A stretch of 64,000 nt of DNA from an uncultured Verrucomicrobiales bacterium. Its GTDB lineage: Bacteria > Verrucomicrobiota > Verrucomicrobiia > Verrucomicrobiales > Akkermansiaceae. The first letter of the stretch is position 1. Every line of letters starts with the position of its first letter. Location: the NCBI GenBank assembly GCA_937885815.1, contig CALABM010000065.1:57178-121177 (forward strand), in the 5' to 3' direction. A program made the translations under genes and the position numbers. Below are positions 42,589 to 51,721 of the stretch, piece after piece. The notes under the pieces are model-generated. The model was not told the origin of the DNA and did no database searches. It worked only from the letters and a program-made list of their open reading frames with translations.

Positions 42589-44862
42589 TTACATGTCAAG
42601 TATGTTACCATCTAACCCCTGAGCATCAGCATAGGGAAGAACGAAAAGCTCTCCGGTCTCCACCACTCGGCCATAGAAAAACGGCTCTTCGGATGCCTCC
42701 GTGGATGGTGCTATTTCTATCGTAATTGTCCTTGAAACAGTGGGATGCTCCTGAAGCGCGGCCTCTCGCAGTGCCTCGTCGGTGGCCGTGCTTTCAGTGA
42801 GGGCCCCCTCAGCCATCTGCGTGCGAGAATCCCCCATGCCGGGAGTCAGACTGTCATGATCCAATGTAGAGGAATCCATGACTACAGCTTCCGCACGTGA
42901 GTAATCCGTAATTTCCAAATTCAGACATACAGAGAACACTGGGTTCTGCAGGCTCTGCAAGGCAAACTCGTCATCCTTGTCCAACCATTCAGCAACCTTG
43001 AGCTTCTGCAGCTGACGTATGTAGTACTGAGCACGGTGAGGATTGATGCGCGGGGTAACATCCTCGCCGCCAAGCGTGCCGGTCCAGCTCTCCCCGATAT
43101 AATCGTAATGAAGCTCGAGAGGCGCCTGCTGGTAACCCAGAGTCAGCTTACGGAGCGCAGAAATGGGGAAGTTTACAACATTGCGCGCCCTCCAGTTATT
43201 CGCAGAAAGGGAGAACGTACGGGTGAGGCGAGTACTGAGCCAATAGATGGTACTGCCACCATCCTCCATGCCCACCCAACGGAAACGGCCGGTCTGCTCA
43301 TCTCTGTAACGGGAGATGTAGAAAATTCGCGTATCGCGATCCTTCACCAGCGGCAGGTCAACACCGAACAGGGTTGCGCGGTAAAGACATGGGCGGGGAC
43401 TCAGGAAAAGAGTGTAATACGGATTATTCAGTCCGTAACGAGCCATGAACTCACGAGGATTTTCTCCCGGTTTCATATCGGCCTCAATGCCACGAACAGG
43501 AATGGTTCCCAACCCATTGAGGAAACGGCGCACAACAAGCTCATCAGCCTCAGAAAAACGAGAGCCACCTACTGAGTACATCCACATGTCACTAACCTCG
43601 CTTTCCACATCACCGGGAATAAGCATGAGGCGTAGGGATTCATCACTATCATGCACACGCAGCACCACTCGTGATACGTCTTTATCCACGATATTAGAGA
43701 AGCGCAGGGAGCGAAGTTCAGAAAGGGATAAAGGAAGTTCTGAGGTGTAAATATTACCAGCGCCGGAACGAAGCTGAGCCATGGCGCGAGTGGGCAGCAC
43801 GGGAAGATTACAGATGCTATTCACAATACGGGAATAGCTGCCTCTTCGGCTAACTCGAGGCTCTGCCTGAAGAGTAAAGACTACCGGGCGATTATTAACG
43901 GTGGCATGGCAGAGAGGCTGTCCATCTGCCGGAGAGGGAAAGCTCTTGTAGATAGTAAGTACGACCGGCTCATCCGATCCTTCCGCACGGAAGGAAATGG
44001 TGTATTCCGCCGGGCCTTGGGGCTGTACGGCGGTATTATCCTCCACCTTTACCGCTGCAAGGCTGACGAAAGAGGCCACGAGATTATTCATCTTGTCTTG
44101 GTCAGCAGATGTAAGGCAGGGGGCAATAATATTCCAAGGAGTTTCGGCACTGGCACGGCAAAGCGTTACCGTTGTTTCCCCGCCTTCAACCAGATGGCTA
44201 CATATACTCACTTCCCGGAGAGAATCAGGGGTAAAGAGCAGGGGGCGGGGGTCTCGCAAAGCGCTCAAACCGGAACGGAACATGGAAAGGATATTTCCGC
44301 TCACCACGTGAATACGCTTGTCATTCCCATAGAAATCCGTACGGAGGTAAGTAGTAGGCACCACGCTTTGGCCATCACCAGCATCAGCAAGCCAGGGAGA
44401 TGTACTGCCCAGAGTGAAGCGAGCCACGGTTGTGTGCTCTCCGCTGTTACCATCCGGCACTTTTAATACGAAGGAATGCGGAGTAGTTTCCACACCATAC
44501 TCGCGCATTCTGGCACGAGTCGTCTGATTGAGCGGGAGTGTGTCAACCACGCGGGTCTGACCGGCAAAATTGAGAATTGAACTCACCACAACAGGATTCA
44601 TTCTATCCCGGAAGGGCTCTATTATCCACCAAACACCGTCCTCTTCTCGGCGACAAGTAATCGTATCGTTCAAATCACGGATTTTCATCCAATCTACCTC
44701 GGGTAGACGAGCGGCATTCTCCGGAGTGAACAATGGCATACCTGGCTTAAAGCTGTACCAGCCCGTCAGCCGAGCAAGATTGCCATCTATGGTGAGAAAG
44801 ACAGAGGCAACCACCCCCAGAGCGGCCCCTATGCCTAACAGAACTGTAGAGAGGATTCTCAT
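42589..44862 (-). CDS. DUF4340 membrane-anchored protein of the Gld-type ABC locus
   Basis: A 757-residue protein with one N-terminal membrane helix (about 5-25), then a long soluble, beta-rich part of DUF4340 type (VDWMKIRDLN, GVWWIIEP, FTLGSTSPW). DUF4340 proteins are commonly encoded directly after GldA/GldF/GldG-like ABC genes, as here, and probably act in the periplasm with that exporter; the transported substrate is unknown. It begins 8 bp after the GldG-like gene. The C-terminal 60 residues, with a Ser/Thr-rich stretch, look flexible. Confidence 0.75.
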   Translation of the reverse strand: MRILSTVLLGIGAALGVVASVFLTIDGNLARLTGWYSFKPGMPLFTPENAARLPEVDWMKIRDLNDTITCRREEDGVWWIIEPFRDRMNPVVVSSILNFAGQTRVVDTLPLNQTTRARMREYGVETTPHSFVLKVPDGNSGEHTTVARFTLGSTSPWLADAGDGQSVVPTTYLRTDFYGNDKRIHVVSGNILSMFRSGLSALRDPRPLLFTPDSLREVSICSHLVEGGETTVTLCRASAETPWNIIAPCLTSADQDKMNNLVASFVSLAAVKVEDNTAVQPQGPAEYTISFRAEGSDEPVVLTIYKSFPSPADGQPLCHATVNNRPVVFTLQAEPRVSRRGSYSRIVNSICNLPVLPTRAMAQLRSGAGNIYTSELPLSLSELRSLRFSNIVDKDVSRVVLRVHDSDESLRLMLIPGDVESEVSDMWMYSVGGSRFSEADELVVRRFLNGLGTIPVRGIEADMKPGENPREFMARYGLNNPYYTLFLSPRPCLYRATLFGVDLPLVKDRDTRIFYISRYRDEQTGRFRWVGMEDGGSTIYWLSTRLTRTFSLSANNWRARNVVNFPISALRKLTLGYQQAPLELHYDYIGESWTGTLGGEDVTPRINPHRAQYYIRQLQKLKVAEWLDKDDEFALQSLQNPVFSVCLNLEITDYSRAEAVVMDSSTLDHDSLTPGMGDSRTQMAEGALTESTATDEALREAALQEHPTVSRTITIEIAPSTEASEEPFFYGRVVETGELFVLPYADAQGLDGNILDM

Positions 44863-44870
44863 ATTTTGAC

Positions 44871-46397
44871 TCAGTGTCTACGGGTATTCCAAATGCCGAG
44901 AGCGATGAGAAGCGCCAGAACCGGCATAATAATGAGAGTAATGTGCTCCACAGCGCTGCGCGTATGGCGATTCAGGTCAATCTTGACGGTGAGATCCTGA
45001 TTGGCACTCTTGCCAGCGTACTCAGGGCGGTGCACCATCCAAGCCCAAATGGAGCGGAGGTAATCCGTCTGCTCACGGCGGGCATTTGTTCTGGCAAGCA
45101 TATCTACGTTACCGGTGACAATCATGGTGGAAAGATTGTTCGGGTCATTATTGCTTCCTCGTGTCACGGCAGCCTGCAGGCAGAGGGGACCTGCTATATC
45201 CTCTTGCGGTGTGAAGGTAGGCTCACGGTCACGGCGGGTCTCACCATAGTACTCAGCGGTACTCAAGAGCAGGGGGTACGTGTTAAGCCTACGCATGGCA
45301 GCGTGATTTTCATCAGCATGTTCCAGTGTAAGAGACATGGACTGTCCGTCCACCTGTGTGGTATTATTCCAGAAAGCTCTTGTGCAATTCAGCCCCTTGG
45401 GCATCACTGCGGAAATATCGTAATAAGCACGATTTCGGTTACGGAGCAGCACGCGGTCAGCGTTCGGGCGGATACCCTGTTCTCGCAGGAAGCGGTAAAG
45501 CATGGGAAGATTTGTGTTCGTGGGGTCCAAGGCCACAAATACGGAGTTTCGCCCCTCACGCTCCCAGAACTCACGCACCACGCGCATTTCATTCTCGGTG
45601 AAATCCGTCTGCGGAGAAATGATAATCAGGCCCTCTGCATTAGCAGGCAGCATTTCCACTTCATTCAGATTCACCCAAGCAAGCTGGATATTCAGAGAGG
45701 ATGTGATAAGCCCAAGGTTTTCCAGCAGGGTCTGGTCATCACGAGATACGCCGCCTTTGCCTTCCACCACGTACATTCGGCGCAAGTCCCCCTCAACAGC
45801 TTCTGTAATGGCAGAGCAAAGCACTTCATCCATCATCAGAGCCACGATACGGCGGCTTTCATCCGGCAGCACCTCATACTTCATAAAGGAAGCGCCCGGG
45901 CGAATGCGCACGTGCATACGGTCAGAGCTGTCTTTATCTTCAAAGGTTCTGAGCGGTACTGTGTGATTGGCACGAGCATCCACCACGCAGAGGTTCTGGT
46001 CAAAATCCACGCCGTAAATCTGAGAAATTTCACGGGCTCTGTTAGGTTCACGCAGCGGGTCAAAACATTCCACCTCAATCTTTCCGTTACTGTGGCGTAC
46101 ATATTCCTCCAGAAGGGAGTACATACGAGCATACCCGGTGGCAGTACGCTGGAAAGCGAAGATTACATGAATGGGGGTTTCGCGGTTCTGAATGCGCTGG
46201 CTGGCGAGCACATTTTGCGTACGCTCAGATATAGAGTAGCTCTCCTGTTCAGAGAGGTCCATTCTAGCATATTCCCGGCAGCCTATGTAGTTACATGCCA
46301 GTACAATGATGGAGAGCAGCAGCAGATTAATCCAGGCCAGAGGATTCCCCTTAGGGCGGCGGGCATCAGGATGCCCTGTAAATTTGGTCTTGCTCAT
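44871..46397 (-). CDS. GldG-like ABC auxiliary membrane protein
   Basis: A 508-residue protein with an N-terminal helix (about 20-40), a large periplasmic GldG/ABC_transp_aux-type domain (YSISERTQNVL, IHVIFAFQRT, LIIISPQTDFTENE) and a C-terminal membrane helix close to the end. In Bacteroidota GldG forms part of the ABC complex linked to gliding, but homologues occur widely in non-gliding phyla, so no motility role is implied. It lies 29 bp after the permease gene and 8 bp before the DUF4340 gene. Confidence 0.85.
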   Translation of the reverse strand: MSKTKFTGHPDARRPKGNPLAWINLLLLSIIVLACNYIGCREYARMDLSEQESYSISERTQNVLASQRIQNRETPIHVIFAFQRTATGYARMYSLLEEYVRHSNGKIEVECFDPLREPNRAREISQIYGVDFDQNLCVVDARANHTVPLRTFEDKDSSDRMHVRIRPGASFMKYEVLPDESRRIVALMMDEVLCSAITEAVEGDLRRMYVVEGKGGVSRDDQTLLENLGLITSSLNIQLAWVNLNEVEMLPANAEGLIIISPQTDFTENEMRVVREFWEREGRNSVFVALDPTNTNLPMLYRFLREQGIRPNADRVLLRNRNRAYYDISAVMPKGLNCTRAFWNNTTQVDGQSMSLTLEHADENHAAMRRLNTYPLLLSTAEYYGETRRDREPTFTPQEDIAGPLCLQAAVTRGSNNDPNNLSTMIVTGNVDMLARTNARREQTDYLRSIWAWMVHRPEYAGKSANQDLTVKIDLNRHTRSAVEHITLIIMPVLALLIALGIWNTRRH

Positions 46398-46426
46398 AGT
46401 ATAACGGAAAAATCAAAGGTTCAGAA

Positions 46427-47248
46427 TCAGCGGGTCCAGCGACGATAATCCACCACGCGTTTGGTCAGAGCGAGTGTGAATACGGTAAGAGAGAGGTAAA
46501 GCACAAACGGGCGCGTATCAACCACACCGCTGGCGAAGGATTTCACCTGTTCGGTACAGGAAAGATAATGGAACACAGGCGCTGCGGGGAACTCGCCCCA
46601 CAGTTCCGTCACTCGGCCTATGAAATAGTACATAATCATGAGGCAGGTGCTGAGAATGGCGGCGATAATCTGGCTGCGCGACATGGCCGAACACAGAATG
46701 CCTAATGCCACAAAGAACGCACCGGAAAGAGCAAGAATGGTGTAGGGGCCTACCCAGTCTGCAAGCATATAAGTGATAGAACCCTCAGCCTGAATACCAT
46801 AACGAACTTCCGTGTAATAATTACCGATATCACTCACCAGCGGATAAAAGAGCATGGGGAGCCAGAGCAACAGGTAAAACGTATATGCTGCAAAATACTT
46901 ACCAAGAACAATTTGCGTAGTTGTTACCGGTGCTGTAAGAAGACCCTCGAGAGTGCCTTGACGCTCTTCTTCAGCAAGAGTACGCATGGTAATGAGAGGG
47001 AAAATGAAGATAAAGTAGAACCAGAAGTTGAGGTTATCAAGCATATGGTACATCACGCCATTACCGGTAGCATGAGTCATTATCTGCAGAACAGCCTGAA
47101 GAATAAAGCCTTGCAATGCCATTGTACAGGCCAGAATAACCCAACCAAACGGCACGCCGAGGTACCCCTTAAGTTCTCGTCTGTAAATCGTACGAAGTGT
47201 TATAAAGTAACTCTTAGTACGCATAATTGTATTATTTTCACTTTCCAT
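46427..47248 (-). CDS. ABC-2 type permease, GldF-like
   Basis: A 273-residue membrane protein with six helices. The opening RRELKGYLGVPFGW, an RTLAEEERQGTLEGLLTAPV stretch after the second helix and a hydrophobic C-terminus are typical of ABC-2 permeases of the GldF/NosY kind. It pairs with the ATPase encoded 71 bp upstream and with the GldG-like protein downstream. A shorter start at a Met eight residues in (MRTKS) is possible. Confidence 0.85.
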   Translation of the reverse strand: MESENNTIMRTKSYFITLRTIYRRELKGYLGVPFGWVILACTMALQGFILQAVLQIMTHATGNGVMYHMLDNLNFWFYFIFIFPLITMRTLAEEERQGTLEGLLTAPVTTTQIVLGKYFAAYTFYLLLWLPMLFYPLVSDIGNYYTEVRYGIQAEGSITYMLADWVGPYTILALSGAFFVALGILCSAMSRSQIIAAILSTCLMIMYYFIGRVTELWGEFPAAPVFHYLSCTEQVKSFASGVVDTRPFVLYLSLTVFTLALTKRVVDYRRWTR

Positions 47249-47319
47249 GTGTGGTGAAGGGGGCTTGTATTACTCGTATATCAGATTGGCAGATAGAGCG
47301 TTTCCTTTTTATATTAAAA

Positions 47320-48258
47320 TTAGTCTCGGCGAGTCATCTCCACAAAGACATCTTCCAAGCTGGGAATATGGCGGTAAATGTGGCGCATGGGGAATCCAAG
47401 TTCAGTAATAATTGCAGCCGCTTTCTCACGAGTATCCGTGCCGGGCTCAGCTCGCACCAGCAAGCGATTCCAGCCATCGATAGGCTCCTCCAGAATGACT
47501 TTCTTCACAGGAGCAAAGGCTTCCAGCTCTGCTACAACGCGCTCGGGATCACCCTTAAACTCAATGGATACACGACCGGCGGCGCGAAGTCCGCGGGTCA
47601 GATTCTCCGGTGTATCAGCAGCCTTGATTTCTCCTTGGTCAATAATGATAACCTTATTACAAATCATCTCAACCTCACTCAGAATATGAGTGGAGAGAAT
47701 CACTGTATGGTTCTCAGCAAGCGCGCGGATAAGCTCGCGAATCTGGCGAATCTGATTCGGATCCAGACCATTGGTCGGCTCGTCAAGAATAAGCAAATCA
47801 GGATTACCCAGCAAAGCATCTGCTAATCCCACACGCTGACGATACCCCTTTGAAAGCGTGTGAATAAGATTTTTGCGCTTGGGTTCCAGACCACATTTAT
47901 CAATCACTTCCGCAATCTGTTCTCGTACAGACTTGCCACAGATTCCTTTCAGCCTCGCGCGGTAATCCAAGTATTCTATCACGCGCATATCATCGTACAA
48001 AGGCACGTTCTCAGGCATGTAGCCCAGATGACGGCGAGCCTCAAGCGGGTTATCCAATATATCGTAACCGGCTATGCTGGCCGTGCCAGCGGTAGGCGGC
48101 AAATAACCGGTGAGCATTTTCATCGTCGTCGTTTTTCCGGCGCCGTTCGGTCCCAGAAAGCCCACAATCTCGCCTCTGTCCACCGAAAAGGTTGCATCTT
48201 TCACGGCCGTAAACCGTCCGAACGTCTTGTTTAAATGCTCTGCTGTGACCATGCTCAT
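47320..48258 (-). CDS. ABC transporter ATPase, GldA/CcmA-like
   Basis: A 312-residue ATP-binding subunit. Walker A GPNGAGKTT is near residues 35-43, the signature is LSKGYRQR, and Walker B is LLILDEPTNGLD. The C-terminal 80 residues form the extra domain common to GldA-type ATPases. It leads the eight-gene run that ends with the giant ABCG-type gene. A TTGAAA-16-TAGTAT promoter lies 11 nt upstream of the ATG, and a second ATG two codons in is also possible. Confidence 0.9.
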   Translation of the reverse strand: MSMVTAEHLNKTFGRFTAVKDATFSVDRGEIVGFLGPNGAGKTTTMKMLTGYLPPTAGTASIAGYDILDNPLEARRHLGYMPENVPLYDDMRVIEYLDYRARLKGICGKSVREQIAEVIDKCGLEPKRKNLIHTLSKGYRQRVGLADALLGNPDLLILDEPTNGLDPNQIRQIRELIRALAENHTVILSTHILSEVEMICNKVIIIDQGEIKAADTPENLTRGLRAAGRVSIEFKGDPERVVAELEAFAPVKKVILEEPIDGWNRLLVRAEPGTDTREKAAAIITELGFPMRHIYRHIPSLEDVFVEMTRRD

Positions 48259-48269
48259 AAGCGCCCTCT

Positions 48270-48297
48270 ATACTAGCAGCTTTTCTCGACATTTCAA
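48270..48297 (-). promoter_or_regulatory. Promoter of the Gld-type ABC run
   Basis: Minus-strand TTGAAA (48297-48292), 16-nt spacer, TAGTAT (48275-48270), 11 nt to the ATG at 48258; an alternative -10 TATAGA ends 8 nt upstream. Confidence 0.45.
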
Positions 48298-48422
48298 GTT
48301 GAAAGTTCGTTATCACGGTCATGCTGTCAATTTGCTTGTTTTAATTTTGCATTACACGTATTATGCGTAGTTGTAAAATTGCGTGAGAATCTGAAATTCG
48401 GGAGTGCGCCCAAGATTCTACC

Positions 48423-48451
48423 TTGACGGGCGCGCCATGAGCGTGTAGAAT
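48423..48451 (+). promoter_or_regulatory. Promoter of the OsmC-family gene
   Basis: TTGACG (48423-48428), 17-nt spacer, TAGAAT (48446-48451), 6 nt to the ATG at 48458. Predicts a transcript that begins at the start codon. Confidence 0.7.
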
Positions 48452-48457
48452 GAGCGC

Positions 48458-48865
48458 ATGGTAAAATGCAAGATGACATATGTGGGCGGTTTGCACTGCG
48501 ATTTGGAGCACGGACCGAGCGGAGCCAAGGTAAGCACGGATGCCCCTGTAGATAATCATGGTAAAGGAGAATCATTCTCACCGACGGATTTGATGTGTTC
48601 CGCCATGGCGGCCTGTATGGCCACGATTATGGGAATCTACGCTGAAAAAGAAAATCTGAATCTGGAAGGAACAACAATCGAAGTTGGCAAAATCATGAGT
48701 GCAAATCCTCGCCGCATTGCCAGAATCGAGACAGCCATCAGCATACCACTCCCTGAAGACACTCCCCACAAAGCAGCTCTTCTTGATTGCGTGCTTGGCA
48801 GCCCGGCTATGCGCAGCCTTCACCCGGACATCGAGGTTCCAATTACATGGAACTGGCTGGGTTGA
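48458..48865 (+). CDS. OsmC/Ohr-family thiol peroxidase-like protein
   Basis: A 135-residue protein of the OsmC superfamily, which reduces organic hydroperoxides with two cysteines. The SFSPTDLMCSAMAACM segment places a cysteine at 53 in the peroxidatic position (another at 47), and Cys111 (LLDCVLGSP) is in the resolving position. It is closer to the YhfA/general OsmC subgroup than to Ohr. It stands divergent from the Gld-type ABC run and is followed at 18 bp by a small membrane protein gene. Confidence 0.85.
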   Translation: MVKCKMTYVGGLHCDLEHGPSGAKVSTDAPVDNHGKGESFSPTDLMCSAMAACMATIMGIYAEKENLNLEGTTIEVGKIMSANPRRIARIETAISIPLPEDTPHKAALLDCVLGSPAMRSLHPDIEVPITWNWLG

Positions 48866-48883
48866 TTTGAGCCATCAGACTAC

Positions 48884-49342
48884 ATGAAACGACTCACCTA
48901 CATTTTCTGGTTAGCGCCCTTACTGGTATTGCTGAGCTGTGGCCAGCTTATCTTCAGTCTTCTGGGAAACTCGATTTTGATGCTGATAGTAGTATCCCTA
49001 CTCATCATTATCACTTGGGGCGTGGTATGGATGCGCCTGTTCACGGCCGGAAGACTTCGTCCGGAGTTCGCCATATTGAGTGTGTTGCCACACTCGGTGT
49101 ATTATTTTGCCAGTTATTCACAATCAAAGCTTTTCCATGAAATGGCCTGGCAGAATGTATACGGCTTTGTCTGGCTTGCATTCCTCATCATTATGGTTAT
49201 CAGCCTGCGCCCTGGCAAGTGCGATGGCAAACGCATACGAGTAGCCAAGGACAGCACCTTCATTCTGACAAGCATACTGGCATTACTCTACACAGTAACA
49301 ACATTTAACAGCTTTGCTGCCAAACTTTTCAACATCATCTGA
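48884..49342 (+). CDS. Hypothetical four- to five-helix membrane protein
   Basis: A 152-residue protein dominated by hydrophobic segments at about residues 5-40 (two), 55-80, 85-110 and 125-150. I do not recognise a family. It begins 18 bp after the OsmC-like gene and ends 8 bp before a Pro-rich lipoprotein gene, so the three are probably one transcript. Confidence 0.6.
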   Translation: MKRLTYIFWLAPLLVLLSCGQLIFSLLGNSILMLIVVSLLIIITWGVVWMRLFTAGRLRPEFAILSVLPHSVYYFASYSQSKLFHEMAWQNVYGFVWLAFLIIMVISLRPGKCDGKRIRVAKDSTFILTSILALLYTVTTFNSFAAKLFNII

Positions 49343-49350
49343 CCCTCTTT

Positions 49351-50178
49351 ATGAAACACCGTTCCTCCATTGTTATCGGCGCAGCGACTGTTGCGCTCCT
49401 CTCCTCATGCACTGTAGACGAAGGTTGGGGTGCCCCGACAGTTCACGGCCGCGCTATAGCCCCCGAGCTTACCCCTCTTCCTCCGCAACTAGAGACTGAT
49501 GTTCAACCGAATGAAGCAAGTCTGACAGAACAAGAAAGTGAGGCAACAATCTCGCAGAATCAACCCAGCCCCGCCGAACAGGTGCCAACTGCCCCTGCAT
49601 TCAGTCAGAATCAGCCAACTCCCACGGTGCAAACGCCTGAGGCTCCTGTCACAGAGGCTGAGTCCCCGGCTCCTGTAACCACAGTAAGTACACCCCTGCC
49701 TCCCCAAGCTGAACAAGCTCAGCCAGCTCCTGCTGTCACAGTAAGCCAGCTTCAGCCCACGGCTGCACAGCAATCTTTAAGTCAAGCTCAGCCGGCTCCC
49801 ATTGTTCAGATGCCGGCCCCTCCCCCTGTAGCACCGACTGTAAGCGCCCCCACAGTTAAGCCCGTTACCACTGTCGCGCCTCCTATTCAGGAAGTAACGC
49901 CAGCCCCCCGCCCGGTAGTTACAACGCCTGCGCCCGCGCCCAAGCCAGTTGAACCGCAAACGCCCGCTGCCATGAGTCAGGCTCAGCCCGCACCGGCCGT
50001 TCAGGCCCCTGCACCCGCTCCGGTTCGCACCGCAACTCCTTCAGCGCAACCTACTCCTCAGCCTGTCATTAAAAATACGTCTTACGGAGTAACTCGTCCG
50101 GTAATGACTGAGCAGCAGCGCCGCCGTTACCCGGTGATGCCCGGCCAGAATCGCGGACAAAAATTGCGGCAGGACTAA
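49351..50178 (+). CDS. Proline-rich lipoprotein with degenerate SQ-QP-type repeats
   Basis: A 275-residue exported protein with a signal ending in the lipobox LLSSC, so a lipid-modified Cys is expected. Almost all of the mature protein is low-complexity Pro/Ala/Gln/Thr sequence with recurrent SQNQP, SQAQPAP and APVxTP units, likely extended and spanning the periplasm or cell wall. The last 25 residues are basic (QQRRRYPVMPGQNRGQ) and could bind peptidoglycan or another polymer. No catalytic domain is present. It is followed by tlyA at 16 bp. Confidence 0.7.
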   Translation: MKHRSSIVIGAATVALLSSCTVDEGWGAPTVHGRAIAPELTPLPPQLETDVQPNEASLTEQESEATISQNQPSPAEQVPTAPAFSQNQPTPTVQTPEAPVTEAESPAPVTTVSTPLPPQAEQAQPAPAVTVSQLQPTAAQQSLSQAQPAPIVQMPAPPPVAPTVSAPTVKPVTTVAPPIQEVTPAPRPVVTTPAPAPKPVEPQTPAAMSQAQPAPAVQAPAPAPVRTATPSAQPTPQPVIKNTSYGVTRPVMTEQQRRRYPVMPGQNRGQKLRQD

Positions 50179-50194
50179 TCTCTAGATTGATTAT

Positions 50195-50923
50195 ATGCCG
50201 AAACAGAGACTAGATGTACTCGTGGTTTCTCTGGGCCTGTGCGATTCTCGCGAACAGGCCCAGCGCCTGATTATCGCCGGTGAAGTTCTGGTAAAGGACC
50301 AGCCCATCACTAAGCCTGGTACGAAGGTGGACGATTCCTTGCCCATCACAGTAAAAAACAAACCAAAGTACGTTAGCCGCGGTGGGTTGAAACTGGAAGG
50401 CGCTCTAAAAGCATTCCCGGTGAAAGCCGAAGGTAAGATTTGTCTGGATATTGGCTCCTCAACCGGAGGCTTTACTGACTGCCTTTTACAGAACGGAGCC
50501 CTCCGCGTACACGCGGTGGATGTCGGCACGAACCAACTGGTCTGGAAACTCCGTAATGACCCCCGAGTCATTGTAAAGGAGCAATTCAACGCTCGCTATA
50601 TGACCCCTGCAGACCTTGGCGAAAAGGTGCAGCTCATCGTCAGTGATGTATCCTTCATCTCGCTGACAAAAATCCTGCCGGCGGCCTATGATTGCTTGGA
50701 AGAAGGCGGTGATTTGCTCGTGCTTATCAAGCCTCAGTTTGAACTACAGCCGGAGGATATCGGCCCCGGCGGCATTGTACGGGATTCAGCCCTCCACCAA
50801 AGAGCCGTAGACAAAATACACGACTTCGTAGTAAACGAACTTCACCGCGAATGGATGGGGGTGGCGGACTCCCCTATCACCGGCATGGAAGGAAACAAGG
50901 AGTTTCTGGCTTGGCTGCGATAA
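50195..50923 (+). CDS. tlyA: TlyA-family rRNA 2'-O-methyltransferase / hemolysin-type protein
   Basis: A 242-residue protein with an N-terminal S4 RNA-binding domain (RLDVLVVSLGLCDSREQAQRL, split here only for reading) and an FtsJ-type methyltransferase domain from about residue 60 (SRGGLKLEGAL, LDIGSSTGGFTDC, VSDVSFISLT). TlyA of mycobacteria methylates cytidines in 16S and 23S rRNA. The conserved K-D-K-E residues of the FtsJ core appear present. It is convergent with aroK, 13 bp apart. Confidence 0.9.
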   Translation: MPKQRLDVLVVSLGLCDSREQAQRLIIAGEVLVKDQPITKPGTKVDDSLPITVKNKPKYVSRGGLKLEGALKAFPVKAEGKICLDIGSSTGGFTDCLLQNGALRVHAVDVGTNQLVWKLRNDPRVIVKEQFNARYMTPADLGEKVQLIVSDVSFISLTKILPAAYDCLEEGGDLLVLIKPQFELQPEDIGPGGIVRDSALHQRAVDKIHDFVVNELHREWMGVADSPITGMEGNKEFLAWLR

Positions 50924-50936
50924 ACGAACACGGCAC

Positions 50937-51485
50937 TCAGGCGAAGAACCTGAGTGCGGCCTCGTGAATGAGCGGTACAGTATCCTGCACGCTGATATAC
51001 GTAGAATCCAGCTTCAGATGAGCGCTCTCCTCATACAGGGGGGCGCGCTCTTTGTTCAAGCGGGTAAGAATCTCAAACCTATCCGGAGATTGAAGCAAAG
51101 GCCTATTCTGGCTGCGTGATGTGCGCTCCAGCAGAACCGGCACCTCCACATTGAACCACACGGTAAATCCCATCCGGCGCAGGATTTCACGGTTTTCCGG
51201 TCTCAGCACGATACCGCCACCGGTAGAAATGATAACGGAGCCCTTCCCCTCATTGATGGAAGCTTCAATGTAACGCAATAAAGCCGTCTCAAGCGCGCGA
51301 AAGTGTTTTTCACCCTTCTCTCTGAAAATTTCCGGTATACTTTTACCAATCTGCTCCTCAATGATAGAATCCATATCAATGAGCTTCAGACCGGTCATTT
51401 TACTGAGCTCCTTGCCGATAGTAGTCTTCCCGCTCCCCATCAGACCAATAAGTATGATGGGGCGACCTTTCGTATCTATGGGCAT
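50937..51485 (-). CDS. aroK: Shikimate kinase
   Basis: Phosphorylates shikimate, the fifth step of the shikimate pathway. The protein is 182 residues from the ATG at 51485; a second ATG at 51497 adds four residues and cannot be excluded. The P-loop GLMGSGKT lies at about residues 14-21, the shikimate-binding Asp in DMDSII near 37, STGGG near 82 and the lid Arg in RSQNRPLL. aroA, the next enzyme, is 46 kb away on the same strand. Confidence 0.95.
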   Translation of the reverse strand: MPIDTKGRPIILIGLMGSGKTTIGKELSKMTGLKLIDMDSIIEEQIGKSIPEIFREKGEKHFRALETALLRYIEASINEGKGSVIISTGGGIVLRPENREILRRMGFTVWFNVEVPVLLERTSRSQNRPLLQSPDRFEILTRLNKERAPLYEESAHLKLDSTYISVQDTVPLIHEAALRFFA

Positions 51486-51683
51486 GCAAGGCTCCATGGC
51501 TTAAGTTGTCAGAAAAAATCAGGTTCTATATTATCACTCAGTAGCTTTCGCAAATATCTGAAGCAGAGCCGCACTTATCTGCCACAGCAATGCCTTTTTC
51601 GATTGCTTTAATCTTTTGAAAGAAGACTACCTTAGGCGGGCTCAGTTTATCAGATTTTTTGTGACTTGACAAGACTGTAGTGC

Positions 51684-51712
51684 TTGAAATCCGTTCTGCT
51701 ATATGCTACACT
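51684..51712 (+). promoter_or_regulatory. Promoter of the 63-residue membrane protein gene
   Basis: TTGAAA (51684-51689), 17-nt spacer, TACACT (51707-51712), then 9 nt to the ATG at 51722. Confidence 0.65.
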
Positions 51713-51721
51713 CCCTGCCAG

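Noticed and set aside
44874..46448. Long open frame (524 codons) on the plus strand opposite the GldG-like gene
   Set aside because: It mirrors the minus-strand gene codon for codon, its protein is His/Ser/Arg-rich without any domain, and the opposite strand encodes a clear family member.
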